Counted from the first letter of the stretch, positions 34,003 through 42,988 are shown. The stretch: DNA of 64,000 nucleotides from Phycisphaera mikurensis NBRC 102666 (GCA_945878575.1 CAMDUB010000003.1:1-64000); one strand, 5' to 3'. The notes: generated by a model from the letters alone, not told the origin. Numbers and translations are program-made.

Positions 34003-34953
34003 ATGATGAACACCGTAAACGAAACCTCGCGCAACGACGGCGCGCTGCTGAATGGCGAGCGCGATATCACCACGCAGCACCGGAGTGCCGTTCGCGGCGG
34101 TTCTGTGCTGCTCGGCACGGGCGCGCTGATTGGCGGAGCCTTGGCCGTTCTCTTGGGCGCCGCATTTGCACAGACCCCGGCAGCAAGCCGCCCCGCTGGT
34201 CGCACCAAGCCAAGTCCGGAGCAGATCACCCTGGAGACGCGCGCCGCCATGGAAGTGCTGAATCAATTCGTTGGTCGCTGGGACATCAACGGACAATCGT
34301 TTGACGAGAACGACAAGCCGGTTGGAACGTTTACCGGTAGCGCGCATTATTCATTTGTGATGGCGGACAATTTCTTGATGGGTGAGACCACGCTGACCAG
34401 TGGAAAGTTTGTACTTGATCAGACGGATTACTTTGGATATTCCCCGGGCCTCAACAAGTACACACACGTCATGCTCACTGAGCTTGATAAATCGATGATC
34501 TACCAACAAGGCGAATGGATGGCCGAGGTTGGCTCATTTGTGTTTGCTGTTGCTGCGCCGCTCGACTCGCCCAAAGGAACGCCGCGCAGTGTTGGGCTTG
34601 AGTACGGATTCAGTAATGCCGGTATTGCAGTCACCATGAGCATGCAGAACGGCGTCAAGCCAATGCGCAAGGTGCGCATGCTGCTCACCAAGTCAACGCA
34701 GCCTGCAGCATCAACCGGCCCCGATGGCATGCCTTTGGGCGGCAATGTGCAGTATCAGCAGGGCGACCCAGCCAAGATGCGCGCGCAGATGCAGCAAGCG
34801 GTTGGGCAGATGACTGCGCAAAAACAAGCTATGCAGCAATACATGCAAGGGATGAATATGGGTATGGACAGCCAGATGGACAAGATGATGGATCAACAAA
34901 TGGACCAAGGTGTGACCGATCAAACCCGCGAACTGCTCCGGGGTCCTGAATAA
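34003..34953 (+). CDS. DUF1579-family protein with N-terminal membrane segment and Met/Gln-rich tail
   Basis: 316 residues from the ATG at 34003 behind GGGAGGAAG. A hydrophobic segment at about 33-55 (VLLGTGALIGGALAVLLGAAFA) follows a polar 30-residue start, so this is a membrane anchor or long signal peptide. Residues 80-230 match DUF1579 (LNQFVGRWDINGQSF...TDYFGYSPGLNKYTHVMLTELD). The last 80 residues are low-complexity Met/Gln (MQQYMQGMNMGMDSQMDKMMDQQMDQ). The function of the family is unknown. The stop codon overlaps the der start (TAATG). Confidence 0.75.
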   Translation: MMNTVNETSRNDGALLNGERDITTQHRSAVRGGSVLLGTGALIGGALAVLLGAAFAQTPAASRPAGRTKPSPEQITLETRAAMEVLNQFVGRWDINGQSFDENDKPVGTFTGSAHYSFVMADNFLMGETTLTSGKFVLDQTDYFGYSPGLNKYTHVMLTELDKSMIYQQGEWMAEVGSFVFAVAAPLDSPKGTPRSVGLEYGFSNAGIAVTMSMQNGVKPMRKVRMLLTKSTQPAASTGPDGMPLGGNVQYQQGDPAKMRAQMQQAVGQMTAQKQAMQQYMQGMNMGMDSQMDKMMDQQMDQGVTDQTRELLRGPE

Positions 34954-36353
34954 TGCCACTACCTCGCTTGGCAATCATTGGTCGACCGAACGTCGGCAAG
35001 TCCAGCTTGTTTAATCGACTGGCCGGACGCCGCATTTCCATCGTCGACCCGACTCCTGGTGTGACTCGCGATCGCGTCACCACCATCCTTGAACTCAACC
35101 CGCCGCCAGATCGCTCCGATGAAGAGCCGCGATTTGTAGAAATCATGGATACCGGCGGATACGGAATCTATGCCGCTGAAGGCGGACAGATTGATGACGC
35201 CGGTAAGGACTTGGCGCTGCTGACGCCGGACATCGAAGCACAGATTTACAAGGCCGCTCATGATGCAGAGTTGATCTTGTTTGTCATCGACGCGCGCGAT
35301 GGCGTGATGCCGCTCGATGAGCGCGTTGCGAAATTGATTCGCAGCGCCGGACTCTCACAGAAGGTTGTGCCGATCGCCAACAAGGTGGATGACCCCAGCT
35401 GGGATGCCGACGGCTTTGAAGCCGCCGCGCTCGGTTTCGGGCAGCCACTCTTGGTGAGCGCCACCTCTGGATACGGATCGAAGCGACTGCTGGAAACCGT
35501 GTGGGAGCGCTTGGAAAAGTCCAGTGCTGGTGAGCAGCCGGAGGTTCCGGAAGTTCGCTTTGCGATCGTTGGTCGACGCAATGCCGGCAAGAGTTCACTG
35601 GTGAATACGCTGGCTGGCGAGCCGCGCGTCATTGTCAGTGAGATTGCTGGAACAACGCGCGATGCTGTCGATGTTCGCTTTGAAATCGACGGCAAGGTGT
35701 TGGTGGCCATTGATACCGCGGGCGTTCGCAAGCGCAAGAGTTGGGCTGACGACGTTGAGTTCTATTCAAATGCGCGCACCGACAACGCCATTGAACGCGC
35801 GGATGTTTGCGTGCTGCTTCTGGACGCCACCGAGAAGTGCTCGCAGATTGAGAAGCGCCTCGCCAGCCAACTCGAGGAGAAGTACAAGCCCACGGTGATT
35901 GCGGTCAACAAGTGGGACTTGGTCTCCGGCAAGCTTTCGCCAAAGGACTACACCGAATACCTCACCCAGGAATTCCCCGGGCTTGAGTTTGCGCCGATCG
36001 TGTTCATCAGTGCCAAGGACGCCAGTGGCATGAAGGAGCTGCTGGGCATGATTGCCAATCTTGATCAGCAGACCAAGCACCGCGAGGGCACTGGACGCAT
36101 TAACAATGCGGTACGTGAAATTCTGGAAGCGCGAGGTCCGAGCTCCGCGCTGGGCACCCGCGCCAAGGTCTTCTATGTGGCGCAAATTGATGTCCGACCG
36201 CCAACGATCGCAATGGTGGTCAACAAGCCCGACCTCTTCAAGGGCACCTATGAGCGGTATTTCAAGAACCAATTGCGCGAGCACTTGCCGTTCAGCGAAG
36301 TTCCGATCAAGTTGATCTTCAGCGAACGCAAGCGCGAAGAGCGTCGACACTGA
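34953..36353 (+). CDS. der: Ribosome-assembly GTPase Der (EngA)
   Basis: 466 residues with two tandem G domains. The first P-loop is IIGRPNVGKSSLFNRL (about 8-23), with TPGVTRD and MDTGGYG. The second is IVGRRNAGKSSLVNTLAG (about 207), with GTTRDAVD, DTAGVRK and NKWD. The C-terminal KH-like domain ends VPIKLIFSERKREERR. Der acts in late 50S subunit assembly. It overlaps the DUF1579 gene by one base, and a hairpin follows the stop. Confidence 0.96.
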   Translation: MPLPRLAIIGRPNVGKSSLFNRLAGRRISIVDPTPGVTRDRVTTILELNPPPDRSDEEPRFVEIMDTGGYGIYAAEGGQIDDAGKDLALLTPDIEAQIYKAAHDAELILFVIDARDGVMPLDERVAKLIRSAGLSQKVVPIANKVDDPSWDADGFEAAALGFGQPLLVSATSGYGSKRLLETVWERLEKSSAGEQPEVPEVRFAIVGRRNAGKSSLVNTLAGEPRVIVSEIAGTTRDAVDVRFEIDGKVLVAIDTAGVRKRKSWADDVEFYSNARTDNAIERADVCVLLLDATEKCSQIEKRLASQLEEKYKPTVIAVNKWDLVSGKLSPKDYTEYLTQEFPGLEFAPIVFISAKDASGMKELLGMIANLDQQTKHREGTGRINNAVREILEARGPSSALGTRAKVFYVAQIDVRPPTIAMVVNKPDLFKGTYERYFKNQLREHLPFSEVPIKLIFSERKREERRH

Positions 36354-36377
36354 GCACCGCTGTCGCAAGCGTGTAGA

Positions 36378-36402
36378 TGCCGCGTGTGCAGAGTGCGCGG
36401 CA
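36378..36402. terminator. Hairpin between convergent der and small membrane-protein genes
   Basis: TGCCGCG and CGCGGCA form a 7-bp stem with an 11-base loop in the 57-bp gap between convergent stops. It could serve both transcripts, but there is no T-run. Confidence 0.35.
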
Positions 36403-36410
36403 CATGTCTA

Positions 36411-36932
36411 TTACCCCGGGCGGACTGCCCAGGTGGTCACGAACGCAACTGCTGCAAGTGCGCCAACAATGCCGGTCCCGATCGCTGTGGCGGCAAATGC
36501 GTCAAGCGTGGCGATTCGAAATGCAGAGCGAGCCAAGAATGCTGTGGCAGTGGTAAACGCCAAACCGTCAAACGCCAGTTTGAGCATCGGTTGATCAATC
36601 GGCACGAAGTTGGTGAGCGCGGCCACTGCTACACATGCAAAGGCGCGGCTCGTGATGTCAAGGGCGGATCCAGGTGGTCGCCCGCGCACCAGCGCAATAG
36701 AGGCAAATGCCGCGGCACCTGCGCCGGTGCACAGCAGAAGCCAGACCACCGAGGCACCGGCAGCAGAGAGTCGCTGAATGGCGGTTGGCGAAACCGTCTG
36801 AATTGGAAGCAGCGCTGGCAACCCCGCCAAGCAACCAATGACCAAGGCGAGCAATGCCACCACGCCGACGCCGCCCCAGAATCGGAAGTCGCCCTCCGGA
36901 CAGAGGGGAAGATCATGCGCGCGTTCGTTCAT
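36411..36932 (-). CDS. Small membrane protein, four to five TM segments, not recognised
   Basis: 173 residues from the ATG at 36932. Hydrophobic segments include VGVVALLALVIGCLAGLPALL, ASVVWLLLCTGAGAAAFASIAL, FACVAVAALTNFV and ATAIGTGIVGALAAVAFVTTW. I know no family for it. It is divergent from the next gene with 46 bp between starts and convergent with der. Confidence 0.65.
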   Translation of the reverse strand: MNERAHDLPLCPEGDFRFWGGVGVVALLALVIGCLAGLPALLPIQTVSPTAIQRLSAAGASVVWLLLCTGAGAAAFASIALVRGRPPGSALDITSRAFACVAVAALTNFVPIDQPMLKLAFDGLAFTTATAFLARSAFRIATLDAFAATAIGTGIVGALAAVAFVTTWAVRPG

Positions 36933-36978
36933 CGGGCAGTCATCGTATCCCGTGTCGTGGGATATCCTCAGCCGCGCC

Positions 36979-37503
36979 ATGGATATTCAGATCCGCGACC
37001 GTAGCCGCCAGCCCATCGGCGTGGCACAGGTGGATCCGGCGGCGCGACCCATGTTGGTCCGTGCAATCGCTGCGGATGGGGCGCCGCATGAAATCTATCT
37101 GGACTGGGAACACGCGCTTGACGATGCGGGGCAGTTGCGGTCGTGCGTGACGTGCGGGTGCCAGCACCTGTATCGGCGCCGAACCCTGCCTCGATTTGCG
37201 CCGTTTGCGCTCGTGCTTGCAGGGGCTGGCGTGGTGGCAGGAGTGCTTGGGTACTCCAGCGACCCCATCGTGCTGGCGGCGCTGGTGGCACTACTGGTAC
37301 TTGACGGCGCAGTGTTGGTGCTCGCCCGTGTGCAGTTGGTCTGCTATCGCTGCGGCAGCGCCTATGGCGGTGCGCCGATCGCTCGATACCACCGCGCCTG
37401 GGACGCTCGTATCGCGGCGGAACCGGACAACCAGCCGGCTGTGCCCAATGAATTGAACGCCCCAAACGATGCTCGCGAGCCATCGCTACCATCAAACCCA
37501 TGA
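36979..37503 (+). CDS. Small membrane protein with two Cys-x-x-Cys pairs, not recognised
   Basis: 174 residues from the ATG at 36979. CVTCGC (about 55-60) and CYRC (about 120) flank a hydrophobic hairpin (FALVLAGAGVVAGVLGYSS, VLAALVALLVLDGAVLVLA). The four cysteines could thus form a zinc ribbon split by a membrane hairpin. The tail is Pro/Asn-rich. The stop overlaps the tmk start as ATGA, so the two are co-translated. The role is unknown. Confidence 0.65.
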   Translation: MDIQIRDRSRQPIGVAQVDPAARPMLVRAIAADGAPHEIYLDWEHALDDAGQLRSCVTCGCQHLYRRRTLPRFAPFALVLAGAGVVAGVLGYSSDPIVLAALVALLVLDGAVLVLARVQLVCYRCGSAYGGAPIARYHRAWDARIAAEPDNQPAVPNELNAPNDAREPSLPSNP

Positions 37504-38201
37504 GCGCCCCAGACATTGCGCCAACCGTTGCCGACACCGCATGGATGAGTTCCCTCGGTGGTTGCTTTGTTGTGTTCGATGGCCCGGACGGCAGCGGAAA
37601 GAGCACGCAGTTTCGACGCTTTGCTGATATCGCACGCGCAACCGGGCTTGAAGTGGTGGAAGTGCGCGAACCCGGCGGCACCGCGATCGGCGAGAAGATT
37701 CGAGCCATCTTGCTTGATCCAGCCAATGCAGAGATGACCACGCGCAGTGAAATGCTTTTGTACATGGCCAGTCGCGCGCAACTGTATGAGCAACGAATTG
37801 CGCCCGCGATTGCCGCGGGTGCGCTGGTCCTTGCCGACCGCTTTGTATCAAGCACGCTGGCTTACCAAGGTACCGCTGGTGGAATTGATGAAGAAGAGAT
37901 CTTGGCGGTTGGCAAGGTTGCCACGGGAAATCATTGGCCAGACCTCACAGTGGTGTTTGATGTTGATACTGATGTTGCCATGAAGCGTCTTTCACCACTA
38001 CTTGATCGCATGGAACAGAAGGGTATGGACTTCCACGCGCGCGTTCGCAGTGGATACCTCGCGCAAGCAATGCGTTGGGCGCATCGTTATGCAGTGGTGA
38101 ACGCAAGTGTTGCTCCGGATGCTGTTACACACGGACTGCTTGATGCAGTGGCAACTTGGACAGCGCAGCGATTGGCAACGCGTAGTGGAACGCACAAGTA
38201 A
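37500..38201 (+). CDS. tmk: Thymidylate kinase
   Basis: 233 residues. The P-loop is FDGPDGSGKSTQFRRF (about 26-41). The DR-x motif is LADRFVSSTLAYQG and VREPGGTAIGEKIR is the substrate-side loop. The LID has an Arg-poor stretch (LDRMEQKGMDFHARVRSGY). It phosphorylates dTMP to dTDP. It is coupled by ATGA to the upstream small membrane-protein gene. Confidence 0.94.
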   Translation: MSAPDIAPTVADTAWMSSLGGCFVVFDGPDGSGKSTQFRRFADIARATGLEVVEVREPGGTAIGEKIRAILLDPANAEMTTRSEMLLYMASRAQLYEQRIAPAIAAGALVLADRFVSSTLAYQGTAGGIDEEEILAVGKVATGNHWPDLTVVFDVDTDVAMKRLSPLLDRMEQKGMDFHARVRSGYLAQAMRWAHRYAVVNASVAPDAVTHGLLDAVATWTAQRLATRSGTHK

Positions 38202-38221
38202 TCCACCACGTCTCCACACTG

Positions 38222-38249
38222 TTTGAACGCTGATCTGCAGATTTATAAA
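38222..38249 (+). promoter_or_regulatory. Candidate promoter with palindromic operator before the HTH gene
   Basis: TTTGAA (38222-38227) and TATAAA (38244-38249) are 16 bp apart. The spacer contains the perfect 10-bp palindrome ATCTGCAGAT (38233-38242), suitably placed for repression by the downstream HTH protein. The leader to the ATG at 38362 would be about 105 nt. Confidence 0.45.
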
Positions 38250-38361
38250 TAGTGAAGAACTTCCGCATGTACTGCTCGTTTCCGCGGAAACTGCGCGCAT
38301 ACTCACCGCCGTGTGTGGACAGCACGCGGGGCACTGGCTGAACCGCAGATCGTGTGGGGAC

Positions 38362-39600
38362 ATGAATCCCAATGTTGCGCGTCGTGACCGGCTGAGCCGG
38401 TTCGTAGATCTAGCGCGGGTCTATCGTGGTTGGAGTCGGCAAGAGCTGGCATCCAACCTTGGCCGAGATCTCTCCAAAGTAGTTCCTGACAGTGGCAATC
38501 CAAAGCTTGATTTGGTGGTTGCCCTTGCTGATGCGCTTGATTGGAATGTTGGCGATGTAGCACAGTGTGTTTGGGAAGCTCCACCACTGGTATTGGTGCC
38601 TGGTGAAGACTTCGCTGCGCTTGATGCGCAGGCGATTGAATCACATCGAGCAGGTGATTGGCGTGGCTTGATTGCGGGCGGACGGCGACTGTTGGCGTCC
38701 GCAAACACCCCTGCCGAGCGTGCGCGTGCGCTGAATCGGCTTTCTGGTGGGCATGATGGACTTGGGCGCTATTCCAAGAGTCTTGAATGCCTACGCGACG
38801 CACTGTCGCTCTCGCCACTGACACCGCAGTTGGAGCTGATGTTGCGCGTCAACCTGGTGGGGGCGCATTATGCGCTTTGGCATGTCATTGAAGCGCGTGC
38901 CACAGCGCGTGAGTTGGTGGATCGCTTTGAGATGCGACCGCCAAATGGGCGGGTTGAGCGGGTAGCGCAGGCATTTTCACTGATGTACCGCGGGCACTGC
39001 GCACGGCGCGCGATTGGCTCATGCACTGAAGATGCACATCGCAATGCCAATGAAGCATGCGCAGACCTGGAACGAGCCGGCACTTTATTTTCTGCCCTTG
39101 CCCGTGAGTTCGGCGACGATAGTTACGGTGGCGTCGCCAATACTTGCCGCGGTGCTCTACTTGAAGTGCATTGCACGCTTGGATTGCTGGACCCGCTCGA
39201 TGCGGTTTCAACAATCACCGAAGCGCTCGGTGGTGTGGAGGATCCGCTGTTGGCTCCCCCAGGCGACTGGCTGGAAAGTTATGGCTGGTGGTGCATCTTT
39301 GGATGCAATGTGGCAGTCCGTCATTTGGACGATCCGCACTTCCATCGCGCGATGGCAATATTTACCAACAAGGCGATCGAAATCGCGGACCGACTTGGAA
39401 ACTGGTCGCTCCGGGAACGTGCATTTAGCCTTGAGCAGATGCGGCGGGAACGCCTTGAAAAGTCCACTGGCTTTGAGGCCGAGTGGATCCTTGATGAGGA
39501 AGATGTCCGCACGATCGCTGGCACGATGGGTAGGTTTCCATCGTTCCGTGAAACCGGCTGGCGAATCCTTGCCGATGCCCGCATTGTTGAGAAGGTATGA
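38362..39600 (+). CDS. HTH (XRE-like) protein with TPR-like helical C-terminal domain
   Basis: 412 residues from the ATG at 38362. Residues 8-62 form a Cro/CI-type helix-turn-helix (LARVYRGWSRQELASNLGRDL...PKLDLVVALADALDW). The remaining 340 residues are Ala/Leu/Arg-rich and helical, with TPR-like pairs (ALNRLSGGHDGLGRYSKSLECLRDALSLSP). This architecture is common in peptide- or signal-responsive regulators, although the family here is not recognised. It is followed after 15 bp by a small Trp-rich exported protein with an excellent ribosome site, so the two probably form a regulator-plus-secreted-peptide operon. Confidence 0.75.
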   Translation: MNPNVARRDRLSRFVDLARVYRGWSRQELASNLGRDLSKVVPDSGNPKLDLVVALADALDWNVGDVAQCVWEAPPLVLVPGEDFAALDAQAIESHRAGDWRGLIAGGRRLLASANTPAERARALNRLSGGHDGLGRYSKSLECLRDALSLSPLTPQLELMLRVNLVGAHYALWHVIEARATARELVDRFEMRPPNGRVERVAQAFSLMYRGHCARRAIGSCTEDAHRNANEACADLERAGTLFSALAREFGDDSYGGVANTCRGALLEVHCTLGLLDPLDAVSTITEALGGVEDPLLAPPGDWLESYGWWCIFGCNVAVRHLDDPHFHRAMAIFTNKAIEIADRLGNWSLRERAFSLEQMRRERLEKSTGFEAEWILDEEDVRTIAGTMGRFPSFRETGWRILADARIVEKV

Positions 39601-39615
39601 AAGGAGGAACACACC

Positions 39616-39981
39616 ATGAAAATGCAATTTGAATTGAGTCGATTGAGTCATAGTTTGCGTGTTCGTCCCTGGGGCACGATGTCGTTTCGTTCTGTGTCGA
39701 TACTTCTGTTGGTGGCATGTGCCGCCTTTGTTCCGTGCGCACCCGTGGTGGCGGAAAGCGGGCGCGGGCGGACTGCTCCGGCGGATGACGAGGGGCCGGC
39801 TCATCGCCGACGTTGGTGGCTTGATGTTTGGACCCATTCCATGCAAGAAACCTGCTTTATCACCTGGATGGATACGCAGTTTGGCAGCAACACATGGCAG
39901 TTGGTCATGCCGGTCCAACAAGTCAATTCCATCTATGTGTGGTGGATTGTGGCGGTGTGGAACCAGCCCAACGGAAAGTGA
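39616..39981 (+). CDS. Small exported Trp-rich protein, not recognised
   Basis: 121 residues behind AAAGGAGG, the best ribosome site in the window. A basic start, a hydrophobic stretch (VSILLLVACAAFVPCAPVVA, about 27-46) and an AxA-like end indicate a signal peptide. The mature part has a short RRR-W-W segment. It then has eight tryptophans in about 58 residues (WWLDVWTH, FITWMD, NTWQL, YVWWIVAVWNQ). No homologue comes to mind. It is linked to the HTH regulator upstream. It may be a surface-active, adhesive or signalling protein, but this is only inference. Confidence 0.7.
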   Translation: MKMQFELSRLSHSLRVRPWGTMSFRSVSILLLVACAAFVPCAPVVAESGRGRTAPADDEGPAHRRRWWLDVWTHSMQETCFITWMDTQFGSNTWQLVMPVQQVNSIYVWWIVAVWNQPNGK

Positions 39982-40022
39982 TCGGTGCATGTGCACCGAA
40001 ATTGCTTGATGCCAGTTTCACT

Positions 40023-40055
40023 ATCGGGCGGGGTCTCATCTAGACTCCGCCCGAT
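40023..40055 (+). promoter_or_regulatory. Strong hairpin running into the gmk start codon
   Basis: ATCGGGCGGGGTCT pairs with AGACTCCGCCCGAT over 14 bp with one G-U pair and a CATCT loop. The last two bases of the 3' arm are the AT of the gmk ATG at 40054. Folding would hide the ribosome-binding site. It is either translational control or a terminator for the gene upstream; no T-run follows. Confidence 0.55.
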
Positions 40056-40704
40056 GGGCGCTAGTGGACATGCAGCAAACGATCATGCTTCGGCACATGC
40101 GCACGCGCATACCCCTGCGCACGAACACTGCCCAGGGTTGCTGCTCTTGGTCTGTGGTCCATCAGGCGTCGGCAAGACCACTATTGTGCATGAACTCATT
40201 CGCCGATTCGGTGGTTTGTTTTCCATCAGTGCCACGACGCGGCAGCGATCGCCGCAAGAACGTGACGGTGTTGATTACTTCTTTATCGATGAGGGGACTT
40301 TTCAGCAGTGGATTGCTGAGGATCGGTTCCTGGAACACGCACAGGTCTTCGGCCGCGCGTGGTATGGAACGCCTGAGGCTCCCGTTCGCGCTGAACTGGC
40401 AAAGGGTCACTTGGTAGTGCTCGATATTGATGTTCAAGGTGCTGACAATGTGCGCAAACGCATCCCCGAGGCACTGGCGATTTTCGTACTGCCGCCCACC
40501 GAACAGGAACTCTTGAAGCGGCTGCGCGCACGTGGTCGTGAGGATGAAGCTGCCATCGAGCGCCGCTTTGCGGAGAGCAAACTAGAGATCACCCGGGCGA
40601 TGCAGGGTCACACCTTCGATGCATTTGTGGTGAACGACACACTGCCGCGCGCTACCGATGAAGTGTCTGCGATTGTCGCGGCACGACTGGCAAAGCAGGG
40701 CTAG
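40054..40704 (+). CDS. gmk: Guanylate kinase with His-rich N-terminal extension
   Basis: 216 residues from the ATG at 40054. Residues 4-25 are unusual (GHAANDHASAHAHAHTPAHEH), with eight histidines before the P-loop LLVCGPSGVGKTTIVHEL. The rest is canonical: SATTRQRSPQERDGVDYFF, WYGTPEAPV, VVLDIDVQGADNV and a LID-like RLRARGREDEAAIERR. The enzyme phosphorylates GMP to GDP. The His-rich segment may bind divalent metal or simply be a disordered tail. Upstream in-frame starts exist in the ORF track but lie within the preceding gene region and hairpin. Confidence 0.93.
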   Translation: MGASGHAANDHASAHAHAHTPAHEHCPGLLLLVCGPSGVGKTTIVHELIRRFGGLFSISATTRQRSPQERDGVDYFFIDEGTFQQWIAEDRFLEHAQVFGRAWYGTPEAPVRAELAKGHLVVLDIDVQGADNVRKRIPEALAIFVLPPTEQELLKRLRARGREDEAAIERRFAESKLEITRAMQGHTFDAFVVNDTLPRATDEVSAIVAARLAKQG

Positions 40705-40886
40705 CCGTGTGGCGGCGTGTCCGGGGGTGCAACTGGGCGACGGCCGGCGTGGTTCAAGGAAACCGGGTGGCTTCAGCGGAACAAATCCCGGGAAAGCGCC
40801 GATAAATTCTGAATCTTGCAAAATGTCTGCGCTTGATCAACAGGCTAAAGTAATGACCATGGCCGTGCATCGGCACTGCCCCGGCG

Positions 40887-41981
40887 ATGGCGCCCGCACC
40901 TTTGAGGCCTCTGTTGACTACTGCACGCATTCCACTTCCGCGACCGCCCGCCACCAATCCTGCTGAGTTGCTGGTGCGCTACACAGTCCCGATTGTCACT
41001 GTCCATATCTTGGCGCTCTTGGTGTTTGTGCCAGCGTTCTTCTCATGGACCGCGGTGATCTTGTGTGTTGCTGGCGTTCACGTGTTTGGGCAGACCATCA
41101 CCATGGGCTACCACCGCTTGCTCGCGCACCGCAGTTTCAATACGCCGCGTTGGTTTGAGCACACACTCGTCCTCGGTGCGCTTTGCTGTCTTGAGGATTC
41201 GCCGGCGCGGTGGACGGCCACGCATCGCATGCACCATGCGCACAGTGATGAACCAGAAGACCCGCACAGTCCGTTGGTGACGTTCCTTTGGGGTCATGTG
41301 TGGTGGGTCATGTTGCGCAACCGCGATCTGCATCACCGAACCAACTATGACAAGTACGCCCGCGACATCTTGCGCGATCCTTTCTATATGTGGATCGAGA
41401 AGCATGCGTGGAGTCCATTGTGGTTCTACTTGGCGCAGTGCGCCATCTATGTTGCTGCGGGATTTGCTGTCGCGCTGGCATGGACTGACGTGACTGGTGC
41501 CGCGCTGTTCGCTGCGAGCGTCCTGGTTTGGGGCGTGTTTCTGCGCACTGTCATCGTCTGGCACATCACTTGGAGCGTCAACAGTCTGACGCACATGTTT
41601 GGCTATCGCAATCACGAAACCGAAGAGCACAGCCAGAATAATTGGCTGGTGGCGTTGGTGGCCGCTGGGGAAGGTTGGCATAACAATCATCACGCTGATC
41701 CTGCGTGCTGCACCAATCAACACCGCTGGTGGGAATTGGATGTGACGTACTGGGAACTGCGAGCGATGTCGCTCGTTGGGCTGACCAGCGATCTGTCGCC
41801 GCGCCGCGAGGTGCGCGCCGCAGCAGCGATTGCCGCGGCGGCAGCACGAACGAAGGCGAAGCTGATCGATCCTGTTGTGCAGACGGAAACCCGTGTTGAT
41901 GCGAATGCGCAGAAAGCCAGCGTTGGTGCCGGTGCCAGTGCTGCAGACGTAGCGCAACCGAGTGCTGTTCATTCAAGCTAA
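40887..41981 (+). CDS. Acyl-CoA/acyl-lipid delta-9-type fatty acid desaturase
   Basis: 364 residues with the three histidine boxes of the membrane di-iron desaturases: HRLLAH (about 77), HRMHH (about 113) and HNNHH (about 266). There are four membrane spans between them. It should introduce a cis double bond into saturated acyl chains, controlling membrane fluidity. The tail after about 310 is Ala-rich and low-complexity. It stands alone, with 182 bp of gene-free DNA upstream. Confidence 0.9.
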   Translation: MAPAPLRPLLTTARIPLPRPPATNPAELLVRYTVPIVTVHILALLVFVPAFFSWTAVILCVAGVHVFGQTITMGYHRLLAHRSFNTPRWFEHTLVLGALCCLEDSPARWTATHRMHHAHSDEPEDPHSPLVTFLWGHVWWVMLRNRDLHHRTNYDKYARDILRDPFYMWIEKHAWSPLWFYLAQCAIYVAAGFAVALAWTDVTGAALFAASVLVWGVFLRTVIVWHITWSVNSLTHMFGYRNHETEEHSQNNWLVALVAAGEGWHNNHHADPACCTNQHRWWELDVTYWELRAMSLVGLTSDLSPRREVRAAAAIAAAAARTKAKLIDPVVQTETRVDANAQKASVGAGASAADVAQPSAVHSS

Positions 41982-42062
41982 GGGTGCAGGTGGGCAGGGC
42001 CGAGCGCCGCGAATCGCGGTGTTTCATGGCAACTGCGTCCACGCTCTGTGCGGAACCGTTAC

Positions 42063-42842
42063 TTAGGAATCTGCGGATTCTTCGGTGACCTGTGGTGGCC
42101 CAATGACGGCGCTACCCACGCGAACCATGTTGGATCCGCACTGCACGGCGATCTCAAAGTCGGAGGTCATTCCCATGGAGAGAATGTCGAAGCGCTCGCC
42201 ACCAGCGCCCACTTGACGAATGTCGTCATACAGCTCGCGGCAGCGTTCGAACGTTGCGCGCGCAGCGTCGGCACCGCCGGTCAGTGGCGCCATGCACATG
42301 AGACCGCGTGGCCGAACGTTCACCATCGTGTCGATCTGTGCCACCAAGTGCCGTGCGGCGCCAGGGGCAACGCCTTGCTTGGATGACTCGCCGCTGACAT
42401 TCACTTCCACAAGCACCTCAATTGGAGTCTCGCGTCGAGCGGCGGCGATCTGGATTTCTTCCGCAAGGCGCAGGCTGTCCACCGACTGAATGAGCCTGGT
42501 TGCCTCGACGGCCTTCTTGACCTTATTGCGCTGCATGGTGCCGATCATGTGCCAACGCACCACGGGCGCTATTCCACCAAGTTCGGCGTGGCGGGCGCGC
42601 CACTCATCGATCTGCGCGGTTCGCTGCAAGAGTTGTTGCACGCGGTTCTCTGCAAAGTCCACTTGGCCCAATTGCATGAGTTCGCGAATTTGTTCCACCG
42701 AACCGCTCTTGGAGACCACCACCAGCATGATGTCTTCTGGTCGACGGCCAGCAACCTTGGCGGCAGAAGCGATACGGGACTGCACATCCAGGTAGCGCTG
42801 CTTGAGGGTGGTGCCGTTCGCGTCCTGCGTTCCGGTGATCAT
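42063..42842 (-). CDS. YggS/PROSC-family PLP-binding protein
   Basis: 259 residues from the ATG at 42842; longer ORF starts cross into the divergent gpmI region. The PLP lysine is in LVVVSKSGSVEQIREL, followed by FAENRVQQL, WHMIGTMQRNKVKKAV, EVNVSGESSKQG, RGLMCMAPL and SMGMTSDFEIAVQCGSNMVRVGSAVIG, all family blocks. YggS proteins carry and balance pyridoxal phosphate and affect amino-acid pools. It is divergent from gpmI. Confidence 0.9.
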   Translation of the reverse strand: MITGTQDANGTTLKQRYLDVQSRIASAAKVAGRRPEDIMLVVVSKSGSVEQIRELMQLGQVDFAENRVQQLLQRTAQIDEWRARHAELGGIAPVVRWHMIGTMQRNKVKKAVEATRLIQSVDSLRLAEEIQIAAARRETPIEVLVEVNVSGESSKQGVAPGAARHLVAQIDTMVNVRPRGLMCMAPLTGGADAARATFERCRELYDDIRQVGAGGERFDILSMGMTSDFEIAVQCGSNMVRVGSAVIGPPQVTEESADS

Positions 42843-42988
42843 GCGTAAAGGATACGGGCTCGGGGGAAGGGTGAATCGGACAATTGTCGCCGGAGCCCCG
42901 GAGGGGTACTCGGGGTTGCTTGGGACACACGGGGATTGTGCTGAGTAGCGGCGGGCGGACGCTCGTGGCACTCGTATCCTGACAAGAG

